DNA of 60,869 nt from Burkholderia catarinensis (GTDB lineage Bacteria > Pseudomonadota > Gammaproteobacteria > Burkholderiales > Burkholderiaceae), in contig NZ_MDEQ02000036.1 in the NCBI RefSeq assembly GCF_001883705.2, forward strand, positions 1 to 60,869. The letters run 5' to 3'. Within the stretch, counting starts at the first letter, position 1. Every line of letters begins with the position of its first letter. Below are positions 26,368-35,468 of the stretch, one piece after another. Below the pieces are notes generated by a model. That model did not search any database, was not told the DNA's origin, and was given only the letters and a program-made list of their open reading frames with translations. Both the position numbers and the translations under genes were made by a program.

Positions 26368-28074
26368 ATGGCTACCACCTCCTCATTACAGCCCCGCTCC
26401 AGCGTGGTGTTCGTGCGCGCGGCGATCGCGGCGCTTGTCGCCGTCGGGTGCGGCAGCGCGCACGCCTTCACGTTCACGATCGGGAACGTTGAAGGCAGTT
26501 TCGATTCGACGATATCGGCGGGCGTCGGCATTCGAACTGCCTCGCCGAGCAGCAATCTCGTATCGCCGACCTACAACGTGGCCACCGGTGCGCAGACCGG
26601 TGGCGGCCGCCTAGGTCAATTGAGCGGCCTCTCCGATCAGGGCGACATCAACTACGGCAAGGGAGATCCGTTCACGAGCTATCTCAAGGGCAACCACGAG
26701 CTGGTCCTGAAGATGCCGTCGCAAGGGCTCACGTTCATGGCACGGGGTACCTGGCAATACGACTACTCCGGTACCCGCACGACAGGCGCAACCAGCGGAC
26801 AAGACCTGTTCTACAACCCGTCGCCCAACCTGAGCGGCGGGCTCCCGTCCGATGCCGAGAAAAACATCCGCTTCAAGCCGCGCTTGCTCGACCTGTGGGT
26901 CAGCAAGCAGTTCAACGTAGGCGACCAGATTGCACGCGTCCGTGTGGGTAATCAGGTCGTCAGCTGGGGCGAAAGCATCTGGGAAGTCGGGGGGATCAAT
27001 GCGACTAACGCGATCGATGTGAATCGCGCCTCCCAACCTGGCGCGCAGGTCAAGGAATTCATCCTGCCTGCACCGATACTGAGCGTCGCGTCCGGCGTGG
27101 GTCACGGCGTGAACGTCGAAGGGTACTTCCAGAGTAACTGGAATCAGAATTACCTTCCCCCGGTTGGCAGCTATTGGTCGAATCAGATCGTAGGGCCCGG
27201 CAACAACACTTATGGCGTCTCGACCATCCATCCGAAAAACGGCGGGCAGTATGGTTTTTCCATTCGCTACCAGCCCGCGGGAACGGACCTGAATCTCGGC
27301 TTCTACACGATCGCGTACCACGACAAGTTCCCGCAAGTCTCGCTGAGTTCGACGGGCGGGACGGTCTTCAGATTTCCGGAAGACCGCCACATGATCGGTG
27401 TCAGCGCCAACTTCCCCGTTGGCGACTGGGCAATCGGTACCGAGCTGTCGTACCGTCCGCGAGATGCCGTTCCGCTGAATCCGGCCAGTGGATGCGTCGC
27501 GCAAGGGGGGAACTGCTGGGTCGACGAGAAGCGATTCCAGTGGCATCTGACGACCCTCTACTCGCTCCAGCCAGGCAATTCCGGAGCATTCCTGAAGCTG
27601 CTCGGCGCCCAGACCGCCACCCTGACGACCGAGACGGTGATCATTGCTTATCCCGGGCTTCACAAGAGCTACGGCGGGTCGCCGATTTCTCCCGGCGCGC
27701 TTCTGTGGGGGAACGAATTCAATGACTTGTTCGCGACCGGCGCACTCAACTCTCCCGGTAGTGCACAGGGAACGAAATACTCCGGCGGGATTGACGTCGA
27801 TTTCAACTGGGTTTACGACGGCACCCTCATTCCCGGGTGGCAGGTCAATCCGGGGATATTCGTCCGATACGGCCTCTTCGGCAATACGCCGAACGTGAAT
27901 GCCCAGTTCATGCGCGGCGTGACGGCCATGAACCTGTATGTGAACTTCATACAGAACCCGGCGAACTGGCAGGTCGGATTGAACTACACCCGTTTCATGG
28001 GCCCGACCAACCCGCTCGCCAACCCGCTTCGTGACAGGGACTTCGTGGCAATCGTCGCATCTCGAAATTTCTGA
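26368..28074 (+). CDS. DUF1302 outer-membrane protein
   Basis: A 568-residue protein with a signal peptide ending SAHAFTF, then a predominantly beta sequence with alternating aromatic residues and a C-terminal phenylalanine (VAIVASRNF), as expected for an outer-membrane beta-barrel. DUF1302 proteins occur beside DUF1329 genes in steroid, terpene and alkane clusters. A role in passage of a hydrophobic substrate across the outer membrane is inferred. It follows the DUF1329 gene by 16 bp and precedes the RND gene by 7 bp. Confidence 0.88.
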   Translation: MATTSSLQPRSSVVFVRAAIAALVAVGCGSAHAFTFTIGNVEGSFDSTISAGVGIRTASPSSNLVSPTYNVATGAQTGGGRLGQLSGLSDQGDINYGKGDPFTSYLKGNHELVLKMPSQGLTFMARGTWQYDYSGTRTTGATSGQDLFYNPSPNLSGGLPSDAEKNIRFKPRLLDLWVSKQFNVGDQIARVRVGNQVVSWGESIWEVGGINATNAIDVNRASQPGAQVKEFILPAPILSVASGVGHGVNVEGYFQSNWNQNYLPPVGSYWSNQIVGPGNNTYGVSTIHPKNGGQYGFSIRYQPAGTDLNLGFYTIAYHDKFPQVSLSSTGGTVFRFPEDRHMIGVSANFPVGDWAIGTELSYRPRDAVPLNPASGCVAQGGNCWVDEKRFQWHLTTLYSLQPGNSGAFLKLLGAQTATLTTETVIIAYPGLHKSYGGSPISPGALLWGNEFNDLFATGALNSPGSAQGTKYSGGIDVDFNWVYDGTLIPGWQVNPGIFVRYGLFGNTPNVNAQFMRGVTAMNLYVNFIQNPANWQVGLNYTRFMGPTNPLANPLRDRDFVAIVASRNF

Positions 28075-28081
28075 GGTCAAT

Positions 28082-30481
28082 ATGAATCAAACGCCTGTTT
28101 CCGACGCAGCCCGACCCAGCAAGCTGCTAAGAATTCTTCATTCGCTGGAAAATACGCTGTTCGGTCACAGGCGTCTCGTGCTGGGGCTTCTGGTTCTTTT
28201 CACGGTCGTCATGGCCTGCTTCGCCGTCAAGTTGCGCATGGATGCCGGGTTCGAGAAGCAGCTTCCGCTGGGCCACGAATACACGCAGACGTTCAACGAG
28301 TATCGCGGTGACCTGCTCGGCGCCAACCGCTTGATCGTCGTCGTCAAGGCCCGCAAGGGCAGCATCTGGACGCCGGCTGCGTTGAAGCGCCTGTACGAAG
28401 TCACCCAGGCGGTCACCTTCCTGCCGAACGTGTCTCGCAGCAGCGTTCAATCCCTCTGGACTCCGAATTCATTCGTCAACGAGATCACCGAAGACGGGTT
28501 CCGGGCGGACCCGCTCATTCCCGGCACCGTGACGCCCGATCAGCTCGACAGCAACACGGTCGGTGCCATTTCGCGCTCGACCGCCCAGGGCGGTTTCGTC
28601 GGCAGTCTCGTATCGCGCGACCAGAGCAGCGCAATGGTCACCGCCGATCTCAACGAGCTGGATGCCAAAGGTGAGCGGGTCGACTACGTTGCATTCGATC
28701 AGGCGCTCGAATCGCAATTGCGAGCCAAGTTCGAGGATTCGAACTATGAAATCCAGATCATCGGTTTCGCGAAACAGATTGGTGATATTGCAAACGGTGC
28801 ATCATCCGTCCTGAAGTTCTGCGCGATCGCCCTGCTCCTGACCGCGTTGGCCGTCTACTGGTACTGCCGCTCCGTTCGCCTGACGATCCTGCCGCTGACC
28901 TGCTCGCTCGTCTCGCTCGTCTGGCAGTTCGGCACGCTGCATCTCCTCGGCTACGGGCTCGACCCGTTGGGCGTGCTGGTTCCGTTCCTGGTATTCGCGA
29001 TCGGCGTTTCGCACGGCGTCCAGCAGATCAACTTCATCGTCCGCGAGATCTCCCACGGGAAGTCGGTGGAGCAAGCCGCTCGATCCAGCTTCAGCGGGCT
29101 GCTGATCCCTGGCACGCTCGCCCTGGTGACCGCGTTCGTTTCCTTCGTCACGCTGATCCTGATTCCGATCCCGATGGTGCGCGAGCTCGCGATCACCGCT
29201 TCGCTCGGCGTCGCGTACAAGATCGTCACGAACCTGGTGATGCTCCCGCTGGCAGCGTCCCTGCTCAAGGTCGACGGCAACTATGCAAAGAATGCGGAGC
29301 TGCATGCCGCTCGTCGCGGCCGCGTGCTGCGCGTGCTCGCACGCGTCGCCATTCCGCGCAATGCGGCGATCGTCCTGCTCGCTGCCGTCGTGGTGTTCTG
29401 CGTGGCGGCCTGGGAAAGCCGGGATCGCGTGGTCGGCACGCTGCAGGCAGGTGCGCCCGAGCTTCGTGCCGACGCCCGGTTCAACAAGGATTCGGTTTCC
29501 ATTGCGTCGAGCTACGACGTCGGCCTGGACTGGATCTCCATCGTCTTCGAAGCGCCGCCCCAGTCCTGCAACAACGTGGAGGTCGGCGCCTACCAGGATC
29601 GCTTCGTCTGGTCGATGCGTGCCGTCCCCGGCGTATTGTCGGTCGTTTCGTTCTCGTCGTTGCTGCGGCAATACAACGAGGGGTACAACGAAGGCAATCC
29701 GAAGATGTCCGCGATCCCCATCGACCCCGACAACTATTCATCGTTGGCCGGCGAGGTGGCCCGCACGCCCGGCGTGATGCGCAAGGACTGCAGCATGACC
29801 GCGGTGAACATCTATCTGGCAGACCACAAGGCGACCACGATCACCCAGGTGATCAACGCCGCGAAGCATTTCCGCGATACGAACAAGCTGCCGGGCGTGA
29901 AGATCCGGCTCGCCTCCGGAAACGCCGGCGTGCTGGCCGCGGTCAACGACGAAATCGAGCGCAGCGAACTGCCGATGATGCTTTACGTCTATACGACGAT
30001 CGTGTTGCTCGTCCTCGTCACGTACCGTGACCTGCGTGCCGTCCTCGCATGCTGCCTGCCGCTGACGATCGGTACGTTCATCGGATATTGGTTCATGAAG
30101 GAGCTGCAGATCGGCCTGACCGTCGCCACGCTACCCGTGATGGTGCTGGCAGTGGGCATCGGCGTCGACTATGCGTTCTACATCTACAACCGCCTGCAAC
30201 TGCATCTCGCCAACGGTGTCGGCATCGTCAAGGCGCTCGAGCAATCGATCCTCGAGATCGGGACGGCCACCATCTTTACCGCGATCACGCTCGCGATCGG
30301 CGTCGCCACCTGGTCGTTCTCCGAGCTCAAGTTCCAGGCGGATATGGGCAAGCTCCTGGCCTTCATGTTCATCGTCAACATGGTGATGGCCATGACCGTT
30401 CTGCCCGCCTTCGCCGTCTGGCTCGAGCGCATCTTCCCGCGGCGCCGGCCCGCCCGTGCCCCCGGCCTGCTCGCCCATTGA
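28082..30481 (+). CDS. MMPL/RND-superfamily inner-membrane transporter
   Basis: A 799-residue transporter with two blocks, each with one span, a large periplasmic loop and about five more spans. The second block contains GIGVDYAFYIYNRL, the Asp-bearing helix typical of MMPL and sterol-sensing RND proteins. It is shorter than drug-pump RNDs and needs no classical membrane fusion protein. GAGG before ATG 28082 sets the start; an in-frame upstream ATG lies inside the DUF1302 gene. With DUF1329, DUF1302 and YCF48-like partners it likely moves hydrophobic molecules between membranes, direction unknown. Confidence 0.9.
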   Translation: MNQTPVSDAARPSKLLRILHSLENTLFGHRRLVLGLLVLFTVVMACFAVKLRMDAGFEKQLPLGHEYTQTFNEYRGDLLGANRLIVVVKARKGSIWTPAALKRLYEVTQAVTFLPNVSRSSVQSLWTPNSFVNEITEDGFRADPLIPGTVTPDQLDSNTVGAISRSTAQGGFVGSLVSRDQSSAMVTADLNELDAKGERVDYVAFDQALESQLRAKFEDSNYEIQIIGFAKQIGDIANGASSVLKFCAIALLLTALAVYWYCRSVRLTILPLTCSLVSLVWQFGTLHLLGYGLDPLGVLVPFLVFAIGVSHGVQQINFIVREISHGKSVEQAARSSFSGLLIPGTLALVTAFVSFVTLILIPIPMVRELAITASLGVAYKIVTNLVMLPLAASLLKVDGNYAKNAELHAARRGRVLRVLARVAIPRNAAIVLLAAVVVFCVAAWESRDRVVGTLQAGAPELRADARFNKDSVSIASSYDVGLDWISIVFEAPPQSCNNVEVGAYQDRFVWSMRAVPGVLSVVSFSSLLRQYNEGYNEGNPKMSAIPIDPDNYSSLAGEVARTPGVMRKDCSMTAVNIYLADHKATTITQVINAAKHFRDTNKLPGVKIRLASGNAGVLAAVNDEIERSELPMMLYVYTTIVLLVLVTYRDLRAVLACCLPLTIGTFIGYWFMKELQIGLTVATLPVMVLAVGIGVDYAFYIYNRLQLHLANGVGIVKALEQSILEIGTATIFTAITLAIGVATWSFSELKFQADMGKLLAFMFIVNMVMAMTVLPAFAVWLERIFPRRRPARAPGLLAH

Positions 30482-30497
30482 AGAAAAAGAGGATTCC

Positions 30498-31472
30498 ATG
30501 ACCCTGTATCGCAAGGTTCTCTCCATGTCGGCCGGTGTCGTCGTCTTTGGCGCGCTGCTGGGCAGCATGCAAAGCGCGGTATCCGCATCGGAACTCCGGC
30601 CCGTTCCGGCCGTCCAGTCCAGCATCGCGACCCAGTCCCCCGTGCTGGACGCCACCTGGGCAGGCCAGCGGGTCGTGAGTGTCGGCGCGAACGGCATCAT
30701 TCTCCTGTCCGACAACCGCGGTGCGACGTACCGCCAAGCCAAGGCCGTACCCGTGAGCTCGACGCTGACGTCCGTCAGCTTCATCGACGCCCGAACAGGA
30801 TGGGCGGTCGGCCACTGGGGCGCGATCCTGAAAACGACCGACGGCGGCGAGACATGGGAGATTCAACGGCTCGCGACGACCGAGGATCGCCCGCTGTTCG
30901 GCGTGCACTTCATCGATGCCAACCACGGCGTGGCCGTTGGACTCTGGTCGCTGATCCTCGTCACCGATGACGGCGGCAAGACCTGGACAAAGAAAGAAGC
31001 CGTTCTCCCGAACGGCAAGAAGTCGGACCTGAATCTGTTTGGTCTTTTTTCGAACGGCAACGGCGAGATCTTTGCTACGGCCGAGAAGGGACAACTCCTT
31101 GTTTCCAGGGACAAGGGCAACACGTGGGAAAACGTGGAGACAGGCTACAAGGGGTCGTTCTGGTGCGGCGTGGCACTCCCCAACGGCGTGCTGCTGGTCG
31201 GCGGGCTGCGCGGCACGTTGATGCGAAGCGAGGACAACGGCCATACCTGGTCACGCGCGACGCTCGACACCAAGAACTCCATTACCGCGCTTGCGTCCCG
31301 AGGCGCCACGGTATTGGCGGTGGGTGTCGACGGGTTACAGGCTCAAAGCACCGATGACGGAAAGACGTTCCAGCGCCTGCACACCGGGACCGGGACGACG
31401 TACACCGCGGCCCTCCCGTCACCTGGCGACAAGTGGCTGATTTTTTCTCGCGACGGGATCGTCGCGCAGTAA
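30498..31472 (+). CDS. YCF48/BNR-repeat beta-propeller protein, periplasmic
   Basis: A 324-residue secreted protein (signal peptide ending SAVSASE) with several BNR-type repeats, such as TTDGGETWEIQRL, TDDGGKTWTKKEA and SRDKGNTWENVETG. This matches the photosystem-II-assembly YCF48-like family. It has nothing to do with photosynthesis here: such proteins often accompany DUF1329/DUF1302/RND clusters as periplasmic partners. It is the last gene of that operon, 16 bp after the RND gene, and a hairpin terminator follows. Confidence 0.88.
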   Translation: MTLYRKVLSMSAGVVVFGALLGSMQSAVSASELRPVPAVQSSIATQSPVLDATWAGQRVVSVGANGIILLSDNRGATYRQAKAVPVSSTLTSVSFIDARTGWAVGHWGAILKTTDGGETWEIQRLATTEDRPLFGVHFIDANHGVAVGLWSLILVTDDGGKTWTKKEAVLPNGKKSDLNLFGLFSNGNGEIFATAEKGQLLVSRDKGNTWENVETGYKGSFWCGVALPNGVLLVGGLRGTLMRSEDNGHTWSRATLDTKNSITALASRGATVLAVGVDGLQAQSTDDGKTFQRLHTGTGTTYTAALPSPGDKWLIFSRDGIVAQ

Positions 31473-31493
31473 CTGTCTGATGCCTGATTCGCG

Positions 31494-31526
31494 CAGCGGG
31501 CCGTGATCGTGAAACGCGGCCCGCTG
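31494..31526. terminator. Hairpin terminator after the envelope operon
   Basis: CAGCGGGCCG and CGGCCCGCTG form a 10-bp stem around a 13-nt loop, between the YCF48-like gene and the convergent response regulator gene. Confidence 0.55.
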
Positions 31527-31601
31527 TGTCGAAGCCTGCCTGACCTGAAACGGACGGTGGAGCCCAACGGCGAATTCGACCACCGAGCGACGCCCTCCCC
31601 G

Positions 31602-32291
31602 TCAGCCGGGTTTCCGAAGACGATAGCCGACGCCGTGCACGCTTTCCAGGACACCCGACGCTCCTGAGGCCATCAACTTTCTCCGCAGCCGGCTCATGTG
31701 GCCATCCACGGTTCGTGTGGATGCGCTTACGTCCGTCATGCATGCGTTGAGCAATTCGATGCGCGTAAACGCACGATCCGGCAGCTTGGCCATGTGAGCC
31801 AGCAGGCGGAATTCCACGAGCGTCACGGGAACGGGCGCTTCACCGGCGGACGTCCGCACGCACGCCATATAGCTCTCCGTATCGATCTCGAGCGTCCCAA
31901 CCCGAAGACGGCGCTCGGGAGCGAGCGCACCCGAGCGGCGAAGCATCGTCAGCAATCGCGCGACGACCACTTCCGGGTTGAATGGCCTGACAAGGTAATC
32001 GTCAGCGCCGGCGCGCAGGGCCCGCAACCGATCGCTGTCCAGGTCACGCGCCGAGACGACAACGATGGGAGTATCGCTTTGTCGTCGAAGCCTGGCGAGC
32101 ATGTCCACGGTCTCCGCGCGCAGTTCATGGACGTCGAGGATGACCAGATCAGGCTTCAGGTTCAGTTGCATGGCGAGCACCGTCTGCGAAGCATCGGTCT
32201 GAAACGTGCGAAAGCCATGGCGAGTCAGGCAGGTATCGAGCGTCGACGACATTTCCGGCGCGTCATCTGCGATGAGTATGAGCGAATGCAT
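31602..32291 (-). CDS. OmpR/PhoB-type response regulator with a changed receiver
   Basis: A 229-residue protein with a receiver domain (1-120) and a winged-helix DNA-binding domain (MSRLRRKLMASGASGVLESV, GVGYRLRKPG). The phospho-acceptor Asp53 is present (LVILDVHEL), but the invariant receiver lysine is Arg (DDYLVRPFNP). No histidine kinase lies nearby. It has exactly the same length as the response regulator at 49126 and shares long wording with it (LKPDL, RRQSDTPIVV, PFNPEV), so they are paralogues. ATG 32291 begins the conserved sequence; a longer frame upstream has no family likeness. The target is unknown. Confidence 0.9.
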   Translation of the reverse strand: MHSLILIADDAPEMSSTLDTCLTRHGFRTFQTDASQTVLAMQLNLKPDLVILDVHELRAETVDMLARLRRQSDTPIVVVSARDLDSDRLRALRAGADDYLVRPFNPEVVVARLLTMLRRSGALAPERRLRVGTLEIDTESYMACVRTSAGEAPVPVTLVEFRLLAHMAKLPDRAFTRIELLNACMTDVSASTRTVDGHMSRLRRKLMASGASGVLESVHGVGYRLRKPG

Positions 32292-32642
32292 GATGGAATT
32301 TCCGAGTCGTTGCCTTTCGTGCGCGCGAATACCTTCCGGACAGGATTCCCGGTTCACGGGCAAGACTCGATGAATCGAGGACAGCGTTCGGCATGACACG
32401 CGCCGAAGCCTCGGGGAGAGAGGCGGGTGAAGAATCTGTCCTGAACCCGGACTGGGCCGGACGCCGAGCGGGCACGATCGGTTGATGGGTTCGCTCGTTG
32501 ATGCAGCTCATCGGCACGAAGCAAGCACCGGTCTTTCTCCGGTTGCGGGCGCACATAGGTCGGCACCCGGCAGCTCGGCCGCAGGTGGCGACATCGTTGC
32601 CTCGTGCCCCCTTGCTCTCCAACGAGCAAGGGGGCACGGCTT
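32292..32642. other. Intergenic region before the GMC gene end
   Basis: Contains the strong hairpin at 32604-32637 and the promoter region of the response regulator gene. Nothing else was recognised. Confidence 0.55.
32604..32637 (-). terminator. Strong hairpin after the GMC oxidoreductase
   Basis: GTGCCCCCTTGCTC and GAGCAAGGGGGCAC form a perfect 14-bp stem with a 6-nt loop, starting 5 bp beyond the GMC stop codon. No T run is evident. Confidence 0.7.
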
Positions 32643-34262
32643 TCACTTCGACATCGCGGCCGGGAATCTCGAGATCCTCCGAATCAGATCCGAGGCTTTC
32701 TCTCCAATCATGATCGTTGGTGCGTTCGTGTTTGCACCCACCAGCGTCGGCATGATGGAGGCATCCACCACACGCAAGCCTTCCGTCCCCCGTACGCGCA
32801 ATTGAGCGTCGACGACGGCGAGCGCGTCGTTCCCCATCCGACAGGTTCCTACCGGGTGGTAAACCGTGTCGGTCCGCTCGCGCAGCAACGCACGAATGTC
32901 GTCGTCGGACCGCGACCGGGACTCGAGCAGATCCTCCGTCACGAGCTCCGACATCGCCGGCGCCGCCATCAACCGCCGAGTCAGCTTGTATCCGTCGACC
33001 AGGACATCGAGATCGTCCGCATGCTCGAGGAACGCCGGGTCGATCAACGGCGCATCAAGCGGATCCGCGCTTCGCAGCTTCACCGATCCACGGCTTTTCG
33101 GCCTCAACAGGCACACGTGACAGGAAATGCCATGGCCGAGCTGCAACTTCCTTCCGTGATCGTTGACGGGGCCGACGACGAAGTGCATCTGAACGTCCGG
33201 CCGCTCCAGATCGGGACGCGTCTTCAGGAAGGCGCCGCCTTCGGCAAAGTTGGTCGTCATCGTCCCGTTCCGCAAAGCCCGGTATTGTCTGATGTCGCGC
33301 AGCGTCTTCATTCCGCCGCGTACCGATAGGCCGAGCGCATCCAGGCTGTTCGTCTTGTAGCCGACAACGAAGTCCGGGTGATCCTGCAAGTTCTCTCCCA
33401 CGCCCGGGAGATCGGCTACGACGTTGATCCCATGACGCTGAAGTTCGTCTTTCGGCCCGATGCCGGACAACATCAGCAACTGAGGCGATTGAAACGCGCC
33501 CGCGGAGAGGATCACCTCTTTCTTTGCCCAGACCGTCTCGACACTTCCCGCGCGCGTGACTTCGACACCAACGGCCCTTTTACCGTCGAACACGATGCGC
33601 CTGACCTGCGCGCCGGTCTCCACCGTCAGGTTGCCGCGAGCCTTCAGGTGCGGAAACAGATAGGCACGTGCCGCACTGCAGCGCTCGCCATTCTTCTGGG
33701 TCACCTGGTAAATGCCGACGCCTTCCTGCTCCGCACCGTTGAAATCGTCCGTGATGGGCAGGCCGCACTGTCGTGCCGCCTCCAGCCAACGGCCCTGAAA
33801 TGGATTACCGGTCCGCAGGTCGCTGACCCACAGCGGGCCGCCGCGCCCGTGCCATTCATTGCCAAGGCGCTCGTTGTGCTCGCTTCGCTTGAAATAGGGG
33901 AAGACGTCGTTCCAGGCCCAGCCTTCGTTGCCAAGCGAGGCCCAATCGTCGTAGTCGGCATGATGGCCACGCGTATACACCATCGCATTGATCGCCGACG
34001 ATCCGCCCAACGCCTTGCCGCGCGGCTGGTAGCCGCGCCGTCCCAGCAGCCCCTTCTGGGGCACCGTCTCGAACGCCCAGTTGTTCAGCCGGGACGGGAC
34101 CATCAGCACCAGGGCAGCCGGAACGTTGATGGGCCATCCATCGCCGGCGCCGCCGGCTTCGAAGAGGCACAGCGTCACATCAGGGTCTTCGGTCAAGCGC
34201 GAAGCCAGCACACTGCCTGCCGAGCCGCCACCTACAACAAGATAATCGAATGAATTCTTCAC
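32643..34262 (-). CDS. GMC-family FAD-dependent alcohol oxidoreductase
   Basis: A 539-residue glucose-methanol-choline oxidoreductase. It has the FAD dinucleotide motif VVGGGSAGSVLASRLTEDP, the GMC signature GKALGGSSAINAMVYTRGH, and the C-terminal active-site region VYHPVGTCRMG with PTLVGANTNAPTIMIGEKA. It resembles choline and alkyl-alcohol dehydrogenases and would oxidise an alcohol in the cytosol. I use the GTG at 34262, with AGGA upstream; an in-frame TTG at 34304 is possible. It is the last gene of the Baeyer-Villiger monooxygenase/esterase operon starting at 36959. Confidence 0.92.
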   Translation of the reverse strand: MKNSFDYLVVGGGSAGSVLASRLTEDPDVTLCLFEAGGAGDGWPINVPAALVLMVPSRLNNWAFETVPQKGLLGRRGYQPRGKALGGSSAINAMVYTRGHHADYDDWASLGNEGWAWNDVFPYFKRSEHNERLGNEWHGRGGPLWVSDLRTGNPFQGRWLEAARQCGLPITDDFNGAEQEGVGIYQVTQKNGERCSAARAYLFPHLKARGNLTVETGAQVRRIVFDGKRAVGVEVTRAGSVETVWAKKEVILSAGAFQSPQLLMLSGIGPKDELQRHGINVVADLPGVGENLQDHPDFVVGYKTNSLDALGLSVRGGMKTLRDIRQYRALRNGTMTTNFAEGGAFLKTRPDLERPDVQMHFVVGPVNDHGRKLQLGHGISCHVCLLRPKSRGSVKLRSADPLDAPLIDPAFLEHADDLDVLVDGYKLTRRLMAAPAMSELVTEDLLESRSRSDDDIRALLRERTDTVYHPVGTCRMGNDALAVVDAQLRVRGTEGLRVVDASIMPTLVGANTNAPTIMIGEKASDLIRRISRFPAAMSK

Positions 34263-34484
34263 GGGTCTGTGTCCTGGATAGATGCTTGAGCGCTTCACAA
34301 GCAACTACCTGATGCATCCATTCCACCACTCACGTCATGGCCCCACCGAGCCATTGCGCAATCGGCTTCATTCCGTCATGCATCAGAGCTGCGTGGCCGC
34401 ATCGGCAACGTTGGGGGTCACCCATCGAGCCGCGTGCGGCCACGGAATGGCGAAAAGCAGAATCAAGCCGCTACCGCCAACGTA

Positions 34485-35435
34485 TCAATGGTGCTGCGCG
34501 CTGCCTAGCGCCTTTCGAAAACTCGCGATGCCCTTCTCGATCCACTCTTGGGCGCCCGGGGAGATCCCCCCCATGTCGAAGAACCCGTGAAGCATTCCAT
34601 CGCACCTGATCGTTTCGACCTTGACGCCACTCGCGTGAAGCAAGCGACCGTATGCTTCGCCCTCGTCGCGCAGCGGGTCGTATTCCGCGGTAACGATGAC
34701 CGCTGGCGGCAACCCTGCAAAGTCCTTCGCACGGATCGGGGCCAGTCGCGCATCCTCCCTGTTCGTCCCGTCGAGCACGTAATGCCGATCAAACCAGGCG
34801 ATCGTCTCGAGGTCGAGCAGGTAGCCCTCACCGTTTTCCTTGAAAGAAGGAAAGCCCGAGCGGTCTTGTGCTACCGCGGGGTAGATCAGGAACTGAGCGG
34901 AAAGCGAAATTCCCTCGGCGTGCAGTTGTTGGGTCACGACGGCCGCGAGATTGCCGCCGGCGCTATCTCCGGCCACCGCCACTACGTCGTTTCCGCCCAA
35001 CTCACCTGCGTTCGCGATCACCCATTTGGTCGCGGCAATCGCGTCGTCCGCCGCGGCCGGATACCGATGCTCGGGAGCCAATCGGTAGTCCACCGAGACG
35101 ACTACCGCGTTCGCACCACGAGCCAGCTCTCGACAAATATTGTCGTGGGTATCCAGGTCGCCAATGACAAACCCGCCGCCGTGGAGATAAACGACCGTCG
35201 GCAGATGACTCTCCCGGGTCGGACGATAGAGCCGCGCCCGCAGCGGTCCGGTCGCGCCAGGAACCGTCAAGTCTTCCACGCTGTGAATTTCGACAACGGC
35301 CTCTGGTGCATGAACGGCGCGTGCCAAATGCTGCATCAATACGCGCGCCTCTTCCGGGGTTGACTGCGGCAGTGGTTTCGCGCCGGACCCGGCAAAGGAT
35401 TCGAGAAAACCAGCGAGGTGCAAATCGAGTGCCAT
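34485..35435 (-). CDS. HSL-family alpha/beta hydrolase (esterase) 1
   Basis: A 316-residue hydrolase of the hormone-sensitive-lipase type. It has the oxyanion motif LHGGGFVIGDL, the nucleophile serine in AGDSAGGN, an Asp in AEYDPLRDEG and a His in GMLHGFFDM. It would cleave ester bonds. It follows the Baeyer-Villiger monooxygenase gene by 33 bp, so it probably hydrolyses the ester or lactone that enzyme makes. AAGGTG precedes the ATG at 35435. A related hydrolase with the same partner order lies at 39277-40266. Confidence 0.93.
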   Translation of the reverse strand: MALDLHLAGFLESFAGSGAKPLPQSTPEEARVLMQHLARAVHAPEAVVEIHSVEDLTVPGATGPLRARLYRPTRESHLPTVVYLHGGGFVIGDLDTHDNICRELARGANAVVVSVDYRLAPEHRYPAAADDAIAATKWVIANAGELGGNDVVAVAGDSAGGNLAAVVTQQLHAEGISLSAQFLIYPAVAQDRSGFPSFKENGEGYLLDLETIAWFDRHYVLDGTNREDARLAPIRAKDFAGLPPAVIVTAEYDPLRDEGEAYGRLLHASGVKVETIRCDGMLHGFFDMGGISPGAQEWIEKGIASFRKALGSAQHH

Positions 35436-35468
35436 AACATCACCTTGTAATCGAACGTTGCTTGGAGA

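Noticed and set aside
24849..26555. Long reverse-strand open frame opposite the DUF1329 gene
   Set aside because: It is a high-GC shadow: no domain is recognisable, and the forward strand has a signal peptide and clear family motifs.
30498..31472. Photosystem II assembly factor
   Set aside because: Only the YCF48-like propeller fold is shared. The DUF1329/DUF1302/RND neighbours indicate an envelope role in a non-photosynthetic bacterium.
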